The position numbers and the translations under genes were made by a program. A stretch of DNA of 57,359 nucleotides from CBIFWW01 sp966186435 (lineage in GTDB: Bacteria; Pseudomonadota; Gammaproteobacteria; Enterobacterales; Enterobacteriaceae), in the NCBI GenBank assembly GCA_966186435.1, contig CBIFWW010000004.1, forward strand, positions 1 to 57,359, written 5' to 3'. The notes beneath the pieces are model-generated. The model was not told where the DNA came from and did no database searches. It worked only from the letters and a program-made list of their open reading frames with translations. The stretch's first letter is position 1, and each line of letters begins with the position of its first letter. Positions 42,637 to 51,293 of this stretch are shown here, piece after piece.

Positions 42637-43107
42637 ATGAACCCACTGAAAGCCGGTGATACCGCACCGAAATTTAGCTTGCCCGACCAGGACGGCGAAC
42701 AAGTAAATTTAACCGACTTCCAAGGTCAGCGCGTTCTGGTTTATTTCTACCCAAAAGCCATGACCCCGGGCTGTACCGTGCAAGCCTGCGGCCTACGTGA
42801 CAACATGAATGAATTGAAAAAAGCGGGCGTTGAAGTGCTGGGTATCAGCACCGACAAGCCAGAGAAACTGTCACGCTTTGCCGAGAAAGAACTGCTTAAC
42901 TTCACCCTGCTTTCTGACGAGGACCATCAGGTTTGCCAGCAGTTTGGCATCTGGGGTGAGAAATCCTTTATGGGGAAAACTTACGACGGCATCCACCGCA
43001 TCAGCTTCCTGGTGGGCAGTGATGGCGTGATCGAACATGTCTTTGATGATTTCAAAACCAGCAACCACCACGACATCGTGCTGAACTGGCTCAAAGAAAG
43101 TGCCTGA
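42637..43107 (+). CDS. bcp: Thioredoxin-dependent thiol peroxidase (bacterioferritin comigratory protein)
   Basis: Peroxiredoxin of the BCP/PrxQ class that reduces organic and hydrogen peroxides using thioredoxin. 156 residues, as in E. coli. Peroxidatic C46 and resolving C51 sit in AMTPGCTVQACGLRD. GGAG lies 9 bases before the ATG. Its end is a strong bidirectional terminator facing perM; the hyf hydrogenase operon that occupies this spot in E. coli is absent. Confidence 0.97.
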   Translation: MNPLKAGDTAPKFSLPDQDGEQVNLTDFQGQRVLVYFYPKAMTPGCTVQACGLRDNMNELKKAGVEVLGISTDKPEKLSRFAEKELLNFTLLSDEDHQVCQQFGIWGEKSFMGKTYDGIHRISFLVGSDGVIEHVFDDFKTSNHHDIVLNWLKESA

Positions 43108-43127
43108 GAGTAAAACGTCTGAATAGT

Positions 43128-43154
43128 AAAGCGCCTCCCGTCGGGAGGCGCTTT
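43128..43154. terminator. Bidirectional terminator between bcp and perM
   Basis: AAAGCGCCTCCC, loop GTC, GGGAGGCGCTTT: a perfect 12-bp stem in the convergent gap. Confidence 0.88.
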
Positions 43155-43156
43155 GG

Positions 43157-44227
43157 TTAATTAATGTCGCATTCCACCACCGGGGTTTCCGGCCAAGCAT
43201 GCCACACGGCTTTGATGAGCGTTGCCAGCGGGATGGCAAAGAATACCCCCCAAAAGCCCCACAGCCCGCCGAAAATCACCACCGACAGGATTATTACCAG
43301 CGGATGCAGGTTCACCGCCTCGGAGAACAGTACCGGCACCAGCAAATTGCCATCCAGTGCCTGGATAATTAAGTAAACGGCGAAACAGGTCCAAAACTCC
43401 GGCCCGGCCCCAAACTGGAACAGCGCTACGCACACCACCGGAATAGTGACCGCGAAAGCCCCAACATAGGGGATTAGCACCGACAGCCCCACCAGCACCG
43501 CCAGCAATAGGGAGTAGTTCAGGCCAAAGCAGATAAACCCAATCCAGGTCGCCACGCCAACTACCACCATCTCCAGCACTTTGCCGCGAATATAGTTACT
43601 GATTTGCTGGTTCATTTCTTCCCATACCTGGGCCGCCAGCCCGCGATTGCGGGGCAGAATCCGGCGCACGGCGTTAATCATCTGGGCCTTATCTTTCACC
43701 AGGAAGAACACCATCAGCGGCACCAGGATCAGGTAAATGGCCAGCGTAAGTAGCCCCACCAGCGAGGCTACAGAGTACTTGACCACCGAATCGCCCATCA
43801 CTGACATCCGTCCGCGCATATTTTCTGCCATGGCATCAATAATCCCGGCATCCATCAGGGCCGGATAACGGCGCGGCAGGGTGGCGGCAAAATCAGAAAG
43901 CTTGTTAAGCATCCCCGGCATATCGCGGATCAGGTTAATCCCCTGTTGCCAGGCCACCGGTGCCACCACCAGCATTAACAGCATCAGAATGCCGACAAAT
44001 ACCACCAGCACCAAAGAGGTAGCCCAGCGGCGTGAACAGCCGATGCGTTCCAGGCGAGCCGTGGGCCACTCTAGCAGGTAGGCAATGACGATAGCGACCA
44101 ATAATGGGGCTAACAGACCCGAGAAGAAAAACAGGATACCGAAACCGGCCACCAGAATAACTAACAGCGCAATGGCCTCTGGGTCGCTAAACCGCCGCCG
44201 GTACCATTGCATTAACATCTCGAGCAT
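43157..44227 (-). CDS. perM: AI-2E family permease PerM
   Basis: Polytopic inner-membrane protein of the AI-2E transporter family (YfgO in E. coli); substrate not established. 356 residues from MLEMLMQWYRRRFSDPEA (353 in E. coli), chosen because AGGAAGGGA directly precedes it. About eight membrane segments, including SGLLAPLLVAIVIAYLLEW near the start and the very conserved NLHPLVIILSVVIFGGLWG near the end. Divergent from bepA. Confidence 0.94.
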   Translation of the reverse strand: MLEMLMQWYRRRFSDPEAIALLVILVAGFGILFFFSGLLAPLLVAIVIAYLLEWPTARLERIGCSRRWATSLVLVVFVGILMLLMLVVAPVAWQQGINLIRDMPGMLNKLSDFAATLPRRYPALMDAGIIDAMAENMRGRMSVMGDSVVKYSVASLVGLLTLAIYLILVPLMVFFLVKDKAQMINAVRRILPRNRGLAAQVWEEMNQQISNYIRGKVLEMVVVGVATWIGFICFGLNYSLLLAVLVGLSVLIPYVGAFAVTIPVVCVALFQFGAGPEFWTCFAVYLIIQALDGNLLVPVLFSEAVNLHPLVIILSVVIFGGLWGFWGVFFAIPLATLIKAVWHAWPETPVVECDIN

Positions 44228-44365
44228 AAATCCCTTCCTGGATATTGCGTGTAGTGGAAACACTGGCGCGAATTGTATCCAAATGTCACATGAAAGACTT
44301 TATTTTTCACTCACCAACAGGACAACAACTTTGATTAGCATTAAGATTTCACAGAGTTGAGAACG

Positions 44366-44384
44366 GAGGCTTGAACCTCCGCCG
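44366..44384 (+). other. Hairpin in the bepA leader
   Basis: CGGAGG-CTTGAA-CCTCCG, a 6-bp GC stem about 45 bases before the bepA ATG. Could be a leader structure; no T run follows. Confidence 0.4.
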
Positions 44385-44428
44385 GGTTGGTATGTCGAAA
44401 TCACGTTCACTTTACAGGATGAGAGTTT

Positions 44429-45895
44429 ATGCTGAGGCAGTTGAAAAGTACCCTACTTGCCACGCTTATCGCCGCAGTTACCGTCGGCCAGGCTGCCCCG
44501 GCGTTTGCAGATTCTGCCGACCTGCTGCCAGATATGGGCACTTCCGCCGGGAACACGCTTTCCATCGGCCAGGAGCTACAAATGGGGGATTTTTATGTGC
44601 GCCAGCTTCGCGGCAGCGCCCCGTTAATCAATGACCCTCTTTTAGTGCAATATGTGAATAGCCTTGGTATGCGGCTGGTGTCCCACGCCAACTCGGTGCG
44701 TACCCCGTTCCATTTCTATCTGATTAACAACCCGGAAATAAACGCCTTCGCCTTCTTTGGCGGCAATGTGGTACTGCACTCTGCCCTGTTCCGCTATACC
44801 GATGATGAAAGCCAATTGGCCTCAGTAATGGCCCACGAAATTTCCCACGTTACTCAAAGACACCTGGCCCGCGCCATGGAAGACCAACAGCGTAATGCCC
44901 CACTCACTTGGGTGGGCGCGTTAGGTTCTATCCTACTGGCGATGGCCAGCCCCCAGGCGGGGATGGCGGCCCTGACCGGTACGCTGGCAGGTACCCAACA
45001 GGGGATGATCAGCTTTACCCGTCAGAACGAAGAAGAAGCCGACCGTATCGGGATACAGGTGCTGCAACGTTCGGGCTTCAACCCTCAAGCAATGCCGACT
45101 TTCCTTGAAAAGTTGCTGGATCAATCCCGTTACTCTTCACGGCCCCCGGAAATGCTGCTGACTCACCCCTTGCCGGAAAGCCGCCTGTCTGATACCCGTA
45201 ACCGTGCCAACCAAATGCGCCCTATCGTGGTTCAGTCCTCCGAAGATTTCTACATGGCGAAGGCCCGTATCATGACCATGTACGCCACCAGCGATCTCCA
45301 GGGGCTAGCAAATGATGTGCTGGATAATTGGGCCAAGGGCAATATCCGTGAGCAGACCGCCGCCAAATATGGCCGCATCCTGCAAGCGATGGATAACAAG
45401 AACTTTGCCGGGGCCAAAGCAATGATTCAGCCGCTGCTCACCGCCCAGCCTAATAACCCCTGGTATCTGGATGCCGCCACCGATATTGACCTCGGTCTGA
45501 ATAAAGCCCCGGATGCTATCAACCGGTTGAAAGGTGCTGCCGACCTGCGCAATAACCCGGTGTTGCAACTCAACCTGGCAAACGCCCTGCTGGAAGGTGG
45601 CAGGCCGGCAGAAGCCGCCACTATCCTCAACCGCTATACCTTTAACCACAGCGACGATACCAACGGCTGGGATCTGCTGGCCCAGGCTGAGGGTTCCCAG
45701 GGCAACCGCGATCAGGAATTGGCTGCCCGTGCTGAAGTAATGGCCCTGACGGGCAATCTGGATCAGGCGATTTCCCTGCTGAGCAGCGCCAGCGGCCAGG
45801 TCAAATTGGGCAGCCTGCAACAGGCCCGTTACGATGCCCGCATCGACCAACTGCGGGAATTACAAAAACGCTTCCGTCAGTACCAGAAATCTTAA
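44429..45895 (+). CDS. bepA: Periplasmic chaperone/metalloprotease BepA
   Basis: M48-family zinc protease and chaperone that promotes LptD maturation and degrades stalled outer-membrane proteins with the BAM complex (YfgC). 488 residues (487 in E. coli). Signal peptide cut after about AAPAFA, residue 27. Zinc motif HEISH at 136-140 and the third ligand region in NEEEADRIGIQVL. The C-terminal half is TPR-like (about 310-485). E. coli bepA is in the sigma-E regulon; I found only a poor sigma-E match upstream. yfgD follows after nine bases. Confidence 0.96.
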   Translation: MLRQLKSTLLATLIAAVTVGQAAPAFADSADLLPDMGTSAGNTLSIGQELQMGDFYVRQLRGSAPLINDPLLVQYVNSLGMRLVSHANSVRTPFHFYLINNPEINAFAFFGGNVVLHSALFRYTDDESQLASVMAHEISHVTQRHLARAMEDQQRNAPLTWVGALGSILLAMASPQAGMAALTGTLAGTQQGMISFTRQNEEEADRIGIQVLQRSGFNPQAMPTFLEKLLDQSRYSSRPPEMLLTHPLPESRLSDTRNRANQMRPIVVQSSEDFYMAKARIMTMYATSDLQGLANDVLDNWAKGNIREQTAAKYGRILQAMDNKNFAGAKAMIQPLLTAQPNNPWYLDAATDIDLGLNKAPDAINRLKGAADLRNNPVLQLNLANALLEGGRPAEAATILNRYTFNHSDDTNGWDLLAQAEGSQGNRDQELAARAEVMALTGNLDQAISLLSSASGQVKLGSLQQARYDARIDQLRELQKRFRQYQKS

Positions 45896-45904
45896 GGAGA
45901 AAGG

Positions 45905-46261
45905 ATGTCCAGCCCTGTCACGATTTACCACAACCCGCGCTGCTCCAAGAGCCGGGAAACGCTGGCCCTACTGAAAGAGCATGGGGTGGAGCCTGAAGTA
46001 GTGTTGTATCTGGAAACGCCGCCGGATATGGCCCAGTTAAAGCAACTGTTGCAACAGCTGGGGATGCACAGCGCCCGGGAGCTAATGCGTCATAAAGAAG
46101 AGATTTATAAAACTCTGGAGCTGGATAACCCGGCCCTGAGTGAAGAGCAGCTACTGGCCGCCATGGTTGAAAACCCGAAACTTGTCGAGCGCCCGATTGT
46201 GGTAAGCAAAGGCCAGGCCAAAATTGGCCGCCCCCCGGAACACGTGCTAACTATTCTGTAA
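45905..46261 (+). CDS. yfgD: ArsC-like oxidoreductase YfgD
   Basis: Arsenate reductase family (ArsC) protein of 118 residues (119 in E. coli); the physiological role is unclear. Catalytic cysteine C13 in YHNPRCSKSRETL and the arginines of the ArsC site in ELMRHKEEIY, ERPIVV and IGRPPE are present, so glutaredoxin-dependent arsenate reduction is possible. AAGGAGAAAGG precedes the ATG, and the gene is coupled to bepA. No other ars genes are nearby. Confidence 0.93.
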   Translation: MSSPVTIYHNPRCSKSRETLALLKEHGVEPEVVLYLETPPDMAQLKQLLQQLGMHSARELMRHKEEIYKTLELDNPALSEEQLLAAMVENPKLVERPIVVSKGQAKIGRPPEHVLTIL

Positions 46262-46388
46262 TCCGTTTCGCTTGGGTAATCCCTTCCCCGCAGGCGGCCA
46301 AAAATGCCTGTGAGGTCATTCCCCCCAGTTTGGGTGGAGGTTTTACGCTTGAGCGCAGATCACCCGGCGCTGGAATGTGAAGTTGGGC

Positions 46389-47090
46389 CTACAGATTAAG
46401 CGTGTCTTTAACGAAAGGAATGGTGAGCTTGCGTTGGGCGGTGATTGAGGCCCGGTCGAGCTGATCGAGGGTCATAAACAGGGTGCGCATTTCGCGGTCG
46501 AGGCGTTTAAGCAGGAAACGGCCTACATCCTCCGGCAGTTCAAAACCGCGCAGGCGGGCGCGCAACGCCAGGGCCTGAAGTTTATCGTCATCAGTGAGGG
46601 CCTGGAGTTTATAGATCTGCCCCCAATCAAGGCGGGATGCCAGATCTGCCAGCCCCAGATTAAGCTGGCGCGGTGGGCGATCCCCGGTGATCAGCAGGCG
46701 GGTTTTACCGGATTCAAGGATGCGGTTGTAGAGGTTAAAGATCCCCATTTCCCAGGGTTCATCCCCGGCCACACCCTCAATGTTATCAATACAAACCAGC
46801 GCCAGTTGCTCCATGCCATCCAGCACTTCCGGCACAAACCAGGTGCGCTTATCCAGCGGCACATAGCCAACGGCATCACCCCGTTGTGAAAGCTCGGCAC
46901 AGGCGGCGTGCAGCAGGTGACTGCGCCCGGCCCCTTCCCGGCCCCATAAATAGATATAACCGCTGTGCTCCTGGCGCAGAACATTTTGCAATGCGGCCAG
47001 TAAAGACGCGTTATCCCCCGGCCAGAAACTCGCAAAGGTTTCGTCATCAGGCAGATAAAGTGGCAAAGAAAGCTGTGCCGGTATATTCAG
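46389..47090 (-). CDS. hda: DnaA regulatory inactivator Hda (CTG start)
   Basis: AAA+ protein that, with the DNA-loaded beta clamp, stimulates ATP hydrolysis on DnaA and prevents over-initiation of replication. The reading frame has no ATG near its start. Extending from the TTG at 47066 to a CTG at 47088-47090 gives (M)NIPAQLSLPLYLPDDETF, 233 residues, which restores the clamp-binding motif QLSLPL and matches the E. coli protein, for which a CTG start is also known. GAGG sits 8-11 bases upstream. P-loop region GREGAGRSHLL, Walker B LALVCIDNIEG, sensor 2 RLDREMRTLF. Follows uraA on the same strand, 93 bases away. Confidence 0.93.
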   Translation of the reverse strand: MNIPAQLSLPLYLPDDETFASFWPGDNASLLAALQNVLRQEHSGYIYLWGREGAGRSHLLHAACAELSQRGDAVGYVPLDKRTWFVPEVLDGMEQLALVCIDNIEGVAGDEPWEMGIFNLYNRILESGKTRLLITGDRPPRQLNLGLADLASRLDWGQIYKLQALTDDDKLQALALRARLRGFELPEDVGRFLLKRLDREMRTLFMTLDQLDRASITAQRKLTIPFVKDTLNL

Positions 47091-47183
47091 AGGGACCTCA
47101 ACAGACAGGGCTAAAAAACGCGGGCCAGTTTAACACACTATCCCGCGTTTCGAGAACCGGGCGCAGGGCCGCCCGGACAGGGA

Positions 47184-48461
47184 TCACGCTTCTTCTTTGG
47201 CATCCAGCACGGTTTCTTCCGGGCGGATGATGCTAATCAGCTTAAAGATCAGGCTCAGGCCCACGCCAACGATGGTGGCCAGCGCCATGCCTTTCAACTC
47301 AGCGGCCCCGATATGCACCTTCGCGCCACTGACGCCGATGATCAGGATCACCGATGTCAGGATCAGGTTTTGCGCCTTGCTGTAATCCACTTTGGATTCA
47401 ATCAGCACCCGGATACCGGAGGCACCGATCACGCCGTATAGCAGCAGGGAGACACCGCCCATCACCGGAACCGGGATGATCTGAATCGCCGCCGCCAGCT
47501 TGCCAACGCAGGAGAGCAGGATAGCGAAAACCGCCGCCCCGCCAATGACCCAGGTGCTGTAAACGCGGGTAATCGCCATCACGCCGATGTTTTCCCCGTA
47601 GGTGGTGTTTGGCGTGGAGCCAAAGAACCCGGAGAACACGGTGGAGATACCGTTAGCAAACATCGAACGGTGCAGGCCTGGGTCGCGAATTAAATCTTTC
47701 TTCACGATGTTCGCCGTCACCACCAGGTGGCCCACGTGTTCGGCAATCACCACCAGTGCGGCAGGCAAAATGGTCAGCACAGCGTACCATTCAAAGCGCG
47801 GGGTGTAGAACGTCGGCAGTGCAAACCAGTGGGCGTTGATAATCGGGGTTACATCCACCACCCCCATGGCGAAGGAGAGCGCATAACCCGCCAGCACGCC
47901 AATCAGGATCGGGATAATCGCCAGGAAGCCGCGGAACAAGACGGAACCAAAGATAGTCACCGCCAGGGTCACCATCGAGATAATCACGGTGTTGGAATCG
48001 GCTGAGGTGCCGTCTGCCGGGAGCAGGCCCGCCATATTCGCCGCCACACCTGCTAGCTCCAGGCCGATAACCGCTACGATAGCGCCCATGGCCGCCGGTG
48101 GGAACATCACATCCAGCCAGCCAGTGCCGGCCTTTTTCACAATCAGCGCCACCAGGCAGAACAGCACACCACACATGATAAAGCCGCCAAGTGCCACTTC
48201 ATAACCCAAAGGCAGCAACAATAAAACTGGGGAGATAAAAGCAAAGCTGGAGCCTAAATAAGCCGGGATTTTGCCTTTACAGATAAAGAGATAAAGCAAT
48301 GTGCCGATACCGTTGAACAGCAGTACCGTTGCCGGGTTGATATGGAACAGGATCGGCACCAACACGGTGGCCCCGAACATGGCAAACAGGTGCTGCAAAC
48401 TGAGCGGGATGGTCTGCAAAAGCGGTGGTCTTTCATTCACCCCGATAGCACGGCGCGTCAT
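47184..48461 (-). CDS. uraA: Uracil/proton symporter UraA
   Basis: Inner-membrane uracil permease of the NCS2 family, 425 residues (429 in E. coli) with 14 expected membrane segments. Substrate-site residues are in SSFAFISPVLLLLP, the E241/E290-type glutamates in VVIAEHVGHL and NTTYGENIGVMAIT. It lies downstream of upp, separated by a terminator/attenuator, so uracil uptake and phosphoribosylation genes are coupled. Confidence 0.96.
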   Translation of the reverse strand: MTRRAIGVNERPPLLQTIPLSLQHLFAMFGATVLVPILFHINPATVLLFNGIGTLLYLFICKGKIPAYLGSSFAFISPVLLLLPLGYEVALGGFIMCGVLFCLVALIVKKAGTGWLDVMFPPAAMGAIVAVIGLELAGVAANMAGLLPADGTSADSNTVIISMVTLAVTIFGSVLFRGFLAIIPILIGVLAGYALSFAMGVVDVTPIINAHWFALPTFYTPRFEWYAVLTILPAALVVIAEHVGHLVVTANIVKKDLIRDPGLHRSMFANGISTVFSGFFGSTPNTTYGENIGVMAITRVYSTWVIGGAAVFAILLSCVGKLAAAIQIIPVPVMGGVSLLLYGVIGASGIRVLIESKVDYSKAQNLILTSVILIIGVSGAKVHIGAAELKGMALATIVGVGLSLIFKLISIIRPEETVLDAKEEA

Positions 48462-48511
48462 AGTCTTTCCTCGAATTTATTGTTGTAGGCTAGTGAACGT
48501 GTTTTACCTTC

Positions 48512-48538
48512 AAAAAAAAGCCGACTATCAAAGTCGGC
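48512..48538 (-). terminator. Terminator between upp and uraA
   Basis: Minus strand GCCGACT, loop TTGAT, AGTCGGC then TTTTTTTT, a few bases after the upp stop and before uraA. It would reduce read-through from upp into uraA. Confidence 0.88.
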
Positions 48539-48546
48539 TTCTTCTG

Positions 48547-49173
48547 TTATTTAGTACCAAATATTTTATCGCCCGCATCGCCCAGGCCCGGAATAATGTA
48601 TCCGTGTTCGTTCAATCCCTGATCGACAGAGGCGGTATACAGCTCCACGTCCGGGTGCGCTTTTTCCAGCGCCTTAATCCCTTCCGGAGCCGCAACCAGT
48701 ACCAGCACTTTAATGCTGGTACAACCGGCTTTTTTCAGCAGGTCGATAGTGGCAATCATGGATCCACCGGTTGCCAGCATTGGGTCAACCACCAGCGCCA
48801 GGCGCTCATCAATGTTAGAAACCAGTTTCTGGAAGTACGGTACTGGCTCCAGGGTTTCTTCATTACGGTAGATACCCACCACGCTGATACGGGCGCTAGG
48901 AACGTGTTCCAGCACGCCTTCCATCATCCCCAGCCCGGCGCGCAGGATAGGTACAACGGTGATTTTTTTCCCTTTGATTTGCTCAATTTCTACCGGGCCG
49001 TTCCAGCCCTCGATGGTTACCGTTTCTGTTTCCAGATCGGAGGTTGCTTCGTAAGTCAGCAGGGAGCCAACCTCCGAGGCCAGTTCACGAAAGCGCTTTG
49101 TACTAATGTCATTCTCACGCATCAGCCCAAGCTTGTGTTTGACGAGTGGGTGTTTAACTTCCACGATCTTCAT
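48547..49173 (-). CDS. upp: Uracil phosphoribosyltransferase
   Basis: Salvages uracil to UMP using PRPP. 208 residues from MKIVEVKHPLVKHKLGLMR, as in E. coli, with GAGGAG 8 bases upstream; the extra ten codons upstream include that ribosome site. PRPP loop VVDPMLATGGSMIATID and uracil-binding YIIPGLGDAGDKIFGTK are visible. Divergent from purM. Confidence 0.97.
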   Translation of the reverse strand: MKIVEVKHPLVKHKLGLMRENDISTKRFRELASEVGSLLTYEATSDLETETVTIEGWNGPVEIEQIKGKKITVVPILRAGLGMMEGVLEHVPSARISVVGIYRNEETLEPVPYFQKLVSNIDERLALVVDPMLATGGSMIATIDLLKKAGCTSIKVLVLVAAPEGIKALEKAHPDVELYTASVDQGLNEHGYIIPGLGDAGDKIFGTK

Positions 49174-49315
49174 ACTCTTTCTCCTCAGCGAACGGGTAAC
49201 CACAAAAAAAATCGCCGGATTATACCGCTTTTTCGCAACACCGCCACCGGTAATGGATCAAGCATGGCAGTTTCAATTAAGCTTTGGCTAATTTGATTGC
49301 GGGTTGTGAAGAGAC

Positions 49316-49331
49316 TCGCAAACGTTTGCTT
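49316..49331. promoter_or_regulatory. PurR operator of purMN
   Basis: TCGCAAACGTTTGCTT contains the perfect palindrome GCAAACGTTTGC (49318-49329), a consensus PurR core. TAGAAT (49339-49344) just downstream is a suitable -10, so bound PurR would cover the promoter of purM. Confidence 0.82.
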
Positions 49332-49384
49332 CGCCTGTTAGAATTGCCGCGCTTTTAACTCTATACCACCCGCGGGGACCTGAA

Positions 49385-50422
49385 GTGACTGATAAAACCT
49401 CTCTCAGCTATAAAGATGCCGGTGTTGATATTGACGCAGGTAATGCCCTGGTTGACCGTATTAAAGGCGTAGTGAAAAAGACCCGTCGTCCGGAAGTCAT
49501 GGGTGGCCTGGGGGGCTTTGGCGCCCTCTGCGCACTGCCGCAAAAATACCGTGAGCCGGTGCTGGTTTCAGGCACAGACGGCGTGGGCACTAAGCTGCGC
49601 CTGGCGATGGATTTAAAACGCCATGACACCATTGGTATCGATCTGGTGGCCATGTGTGTTAACGATTTAGTGGTACAGGGTGCCGAACCCCTGTTCTTCC
49701 TCGACTATTACGCCACCGGTAAGCTGGACGTGGACACCGCCGCCAGCGTAATCACCGGTATTGCCGAAGGCTGCCTGCAATCAGGCTGTGCATTAGTGGG
49801 TGGGGAAACCGCTGAAATGCCGGGGATGTACCACGGCGAAGATTATGACGTGGCCGGTTTTTGCGTTGGCGTGGTAGAAAAATCAGAAATCATTGATGGC
49901 TCCAAAGTCACCGATGGCGACGTATTAATTGCGCTGGGGGCCAGCGGCCCCCACTCCAACGGTTACTCTCTGGTGCGTAAGGTGCTTGAGGTTAGCAATA
50001 CCGATGCAGAAACTACCGAGCTGGCAGGCAAACCTTTGGCTGACCATCTGTTAGCCCCTACCCGCATCTATGTGAAGTCAATCCTCGCGCTGATTGAGCA
50101 GGCAGAAGTGCATGCCATTGCCCACCTTACCGGCGGCGGCTTCTGGGAAAACATTCCCCGCGTCCTGCCAGACAATACTCAGGCAGTGATTGATGAATCT
50201 TCCTGGCAGTGGCCAGCGGTGTTTAACTGGCTGGCAGAAGCGGGCAATGTGAGCCGCCACGAGATGTATCGCACCTTTAACTGCGGTGTCGGCATGGTTA
50301 TCGCTCTGCCCGCCTCAGAAGTGGACAGCGCCATCGCCCTGCTGGAAAGCTTTGGCGAGAAAGCGTGGAAGATTGGCGTGATTAAAGCCAGCAACGACGC
50401 TCAGCGCGTGGTTATCGCCTAA
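49385..50422 (+). CDS. purM: Phosphoribosylaminoimidazole synthetase (AIR synthetase)
   Basis: Closes FGAM to AIR with ATP in purine synthesis. 345 residues, as in E. coli. The start is GTG (49385), supported by GGGGACC upstream and by alignment with MTDKTSLSYKDAGVDIDAG. Motifs: SGTDGVGTKL, the AIRS-family VGGETAEMPG, and the glycine-rich LTGGGFWENIPR. purN begins at the base after the stop. Confidence 0.97.
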   Translation: MTDKTSLSYKDAGVDIDAGNALVDRIKGVVKKTRRPEVMGGLGGFGALCALPQKYREPVLVSGTDGVGTKLRLAMDLKRHDTIGIDLVAMCVNDLVVQGAEPLFFLDYYATGKLDVDTAASVITGIAEGCLQSGCALVGGETAEMPGMYHGEDYDVAGFCVGVVEKSEIIDGSKVTDGDVLIALGASGPHSNGYSLVRKVLEVSNTDAETTELAGKPLADHLLAPTRIYVKSILALIEQAEVHAIAHLTGGGFWENIPRVLPDNTQAVIDESSWQWPAVFNWLAEAGNVSRHEMYRTFNCGVGMVIALPASEVDSAIALLESFGEKAWKIGVIKASNDAQRVVIA

Positions 50423-51064
50423 ATGAAGCGCATAGTGGTGCTGGTCTCCGGTAATGGCAGCAATTTGCAGGCCATTATCGATGCCTGTCAGCAGCAACGC
50501 ATCAATGCGGAGGTGTGTGCGGTGTTTAGCAATAAAGCCAGCGCCTGGGGCTTGATGCGGGCGCAGGAGGCCGGGATCCCTGCCTTCGCACTCTCCCCCA
50601 AAGACTACAGCAATCGGGAAAGTTTCGATGCCGCACTCACCGCACGCATTGATGATTTCGATCCCGATTTAGTGGTGTTGGCCGGTTACATGCGCATCCT
50701 CAGCCCGGCATTTGTCGGCCATTACCATGGGCGGATGCTCAATATCCACCCTTCCCTGTTGCCCAAATACCCCGGCCTGCATACCCATCGCCAGGTGCTG
50801 GAAAACGGGGATAACGAGCACGGTACATCGGTTCACTTCGTCACTGATGAACTGGACGGCGGCCCGGTGGTATTACAGGCAAAAATACCGGTATTCCCCG
50901 GCGATGACGAAGATGAAATCACCGCCCGGATTCTGCACCAGGAGCATGCCATCTATCCACTTGCAGTCAGTTGGTTTATTAATGGCCGCCTGACCGTGAA
51001 AGGTGACAGGGCCTGGTTGGACGGCGAAGCACTTGGCCCCCAGGGCTACGCATCAGAAGACTAA
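50423..51064 (+). CDS. purN: Phosphoribosylglycinamide formyltransferase 1
   Basis: Transfers a formyl group from 10-formyl-THF to GAR. 213 residues (212 in E. coli). Starts directly after the purM stop. Substrate loop VSGNGSNLQAIID at the N terminus; catalytic Asn, His and Asp in NIHPSLLPKYPGLHTHR and VHFVTDELDGGP. A terminator overlaps its stop codon. Confidence 0.97.
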   Translation: MKRIVVLVSGNGSNLQAIIDACQQQRINAEVCAVFSNKASAWGLMRAQEAGIPAFALSPKDYSNRESFDAALTARIDDFDPDLVVLAGYMRILSPAFVGHYHGRMLNIHPSLLPKYPGLHTHRQVLENGDNEHGTSVHFVTDELDGGPVVLQAKIPVFPGDDEDEITARILHQEHAIYPLAVSWFINGRLTVKGDRAWLDGEALGPQGYASED

Positions 51065-51088
51065 GGCGCCCCGGCGCCTTTCTTTTTA
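51063..51088 (+). terminator. Terminator after purN
   Basis: AAGGCGCC, loop CC, GGCGCCTT followed by TCTTTTTAT, immediately after the purN stop. Confidence 0.88.
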
Positions 51089-51293
51089 TCTTTATTAGGC
51101 TTGCTATATCTCTTGCCTGGTACCACCAGGCAAACCCCGACCAAATAAATAATTACTTGCTGGAATGAATAACTGTCAGGTATTTCTGGCATTGTTGGAC
51201 TTTGCCGGGCAAACCTCGCCATAATATTCGCCAGGAGCGCGTAACTCAGCCCCCGTCTGCCGGGCGGCGTAATCAAGTGGAGTGTGAGTCGTA

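Noticed and set aside
44256..44282. Possible sigma-E promoter before bepA (GGAAACA, 15 bases, TCCAA)
   Set aside because: Only 4 of 7 bases fit the GGAACTT -35 element; too weak to list although sigma-E control of bepA is expected.
51061..51276. Minus-strand open frame of 71 codons between purN and ppk, with a short hydrophobic stretch
   Set aside because: It includes the purN terminator hairpin as coding sequence, has no good ribosome site and resembles no small protein I know. The gap is better read as terminator plus ppk leader.
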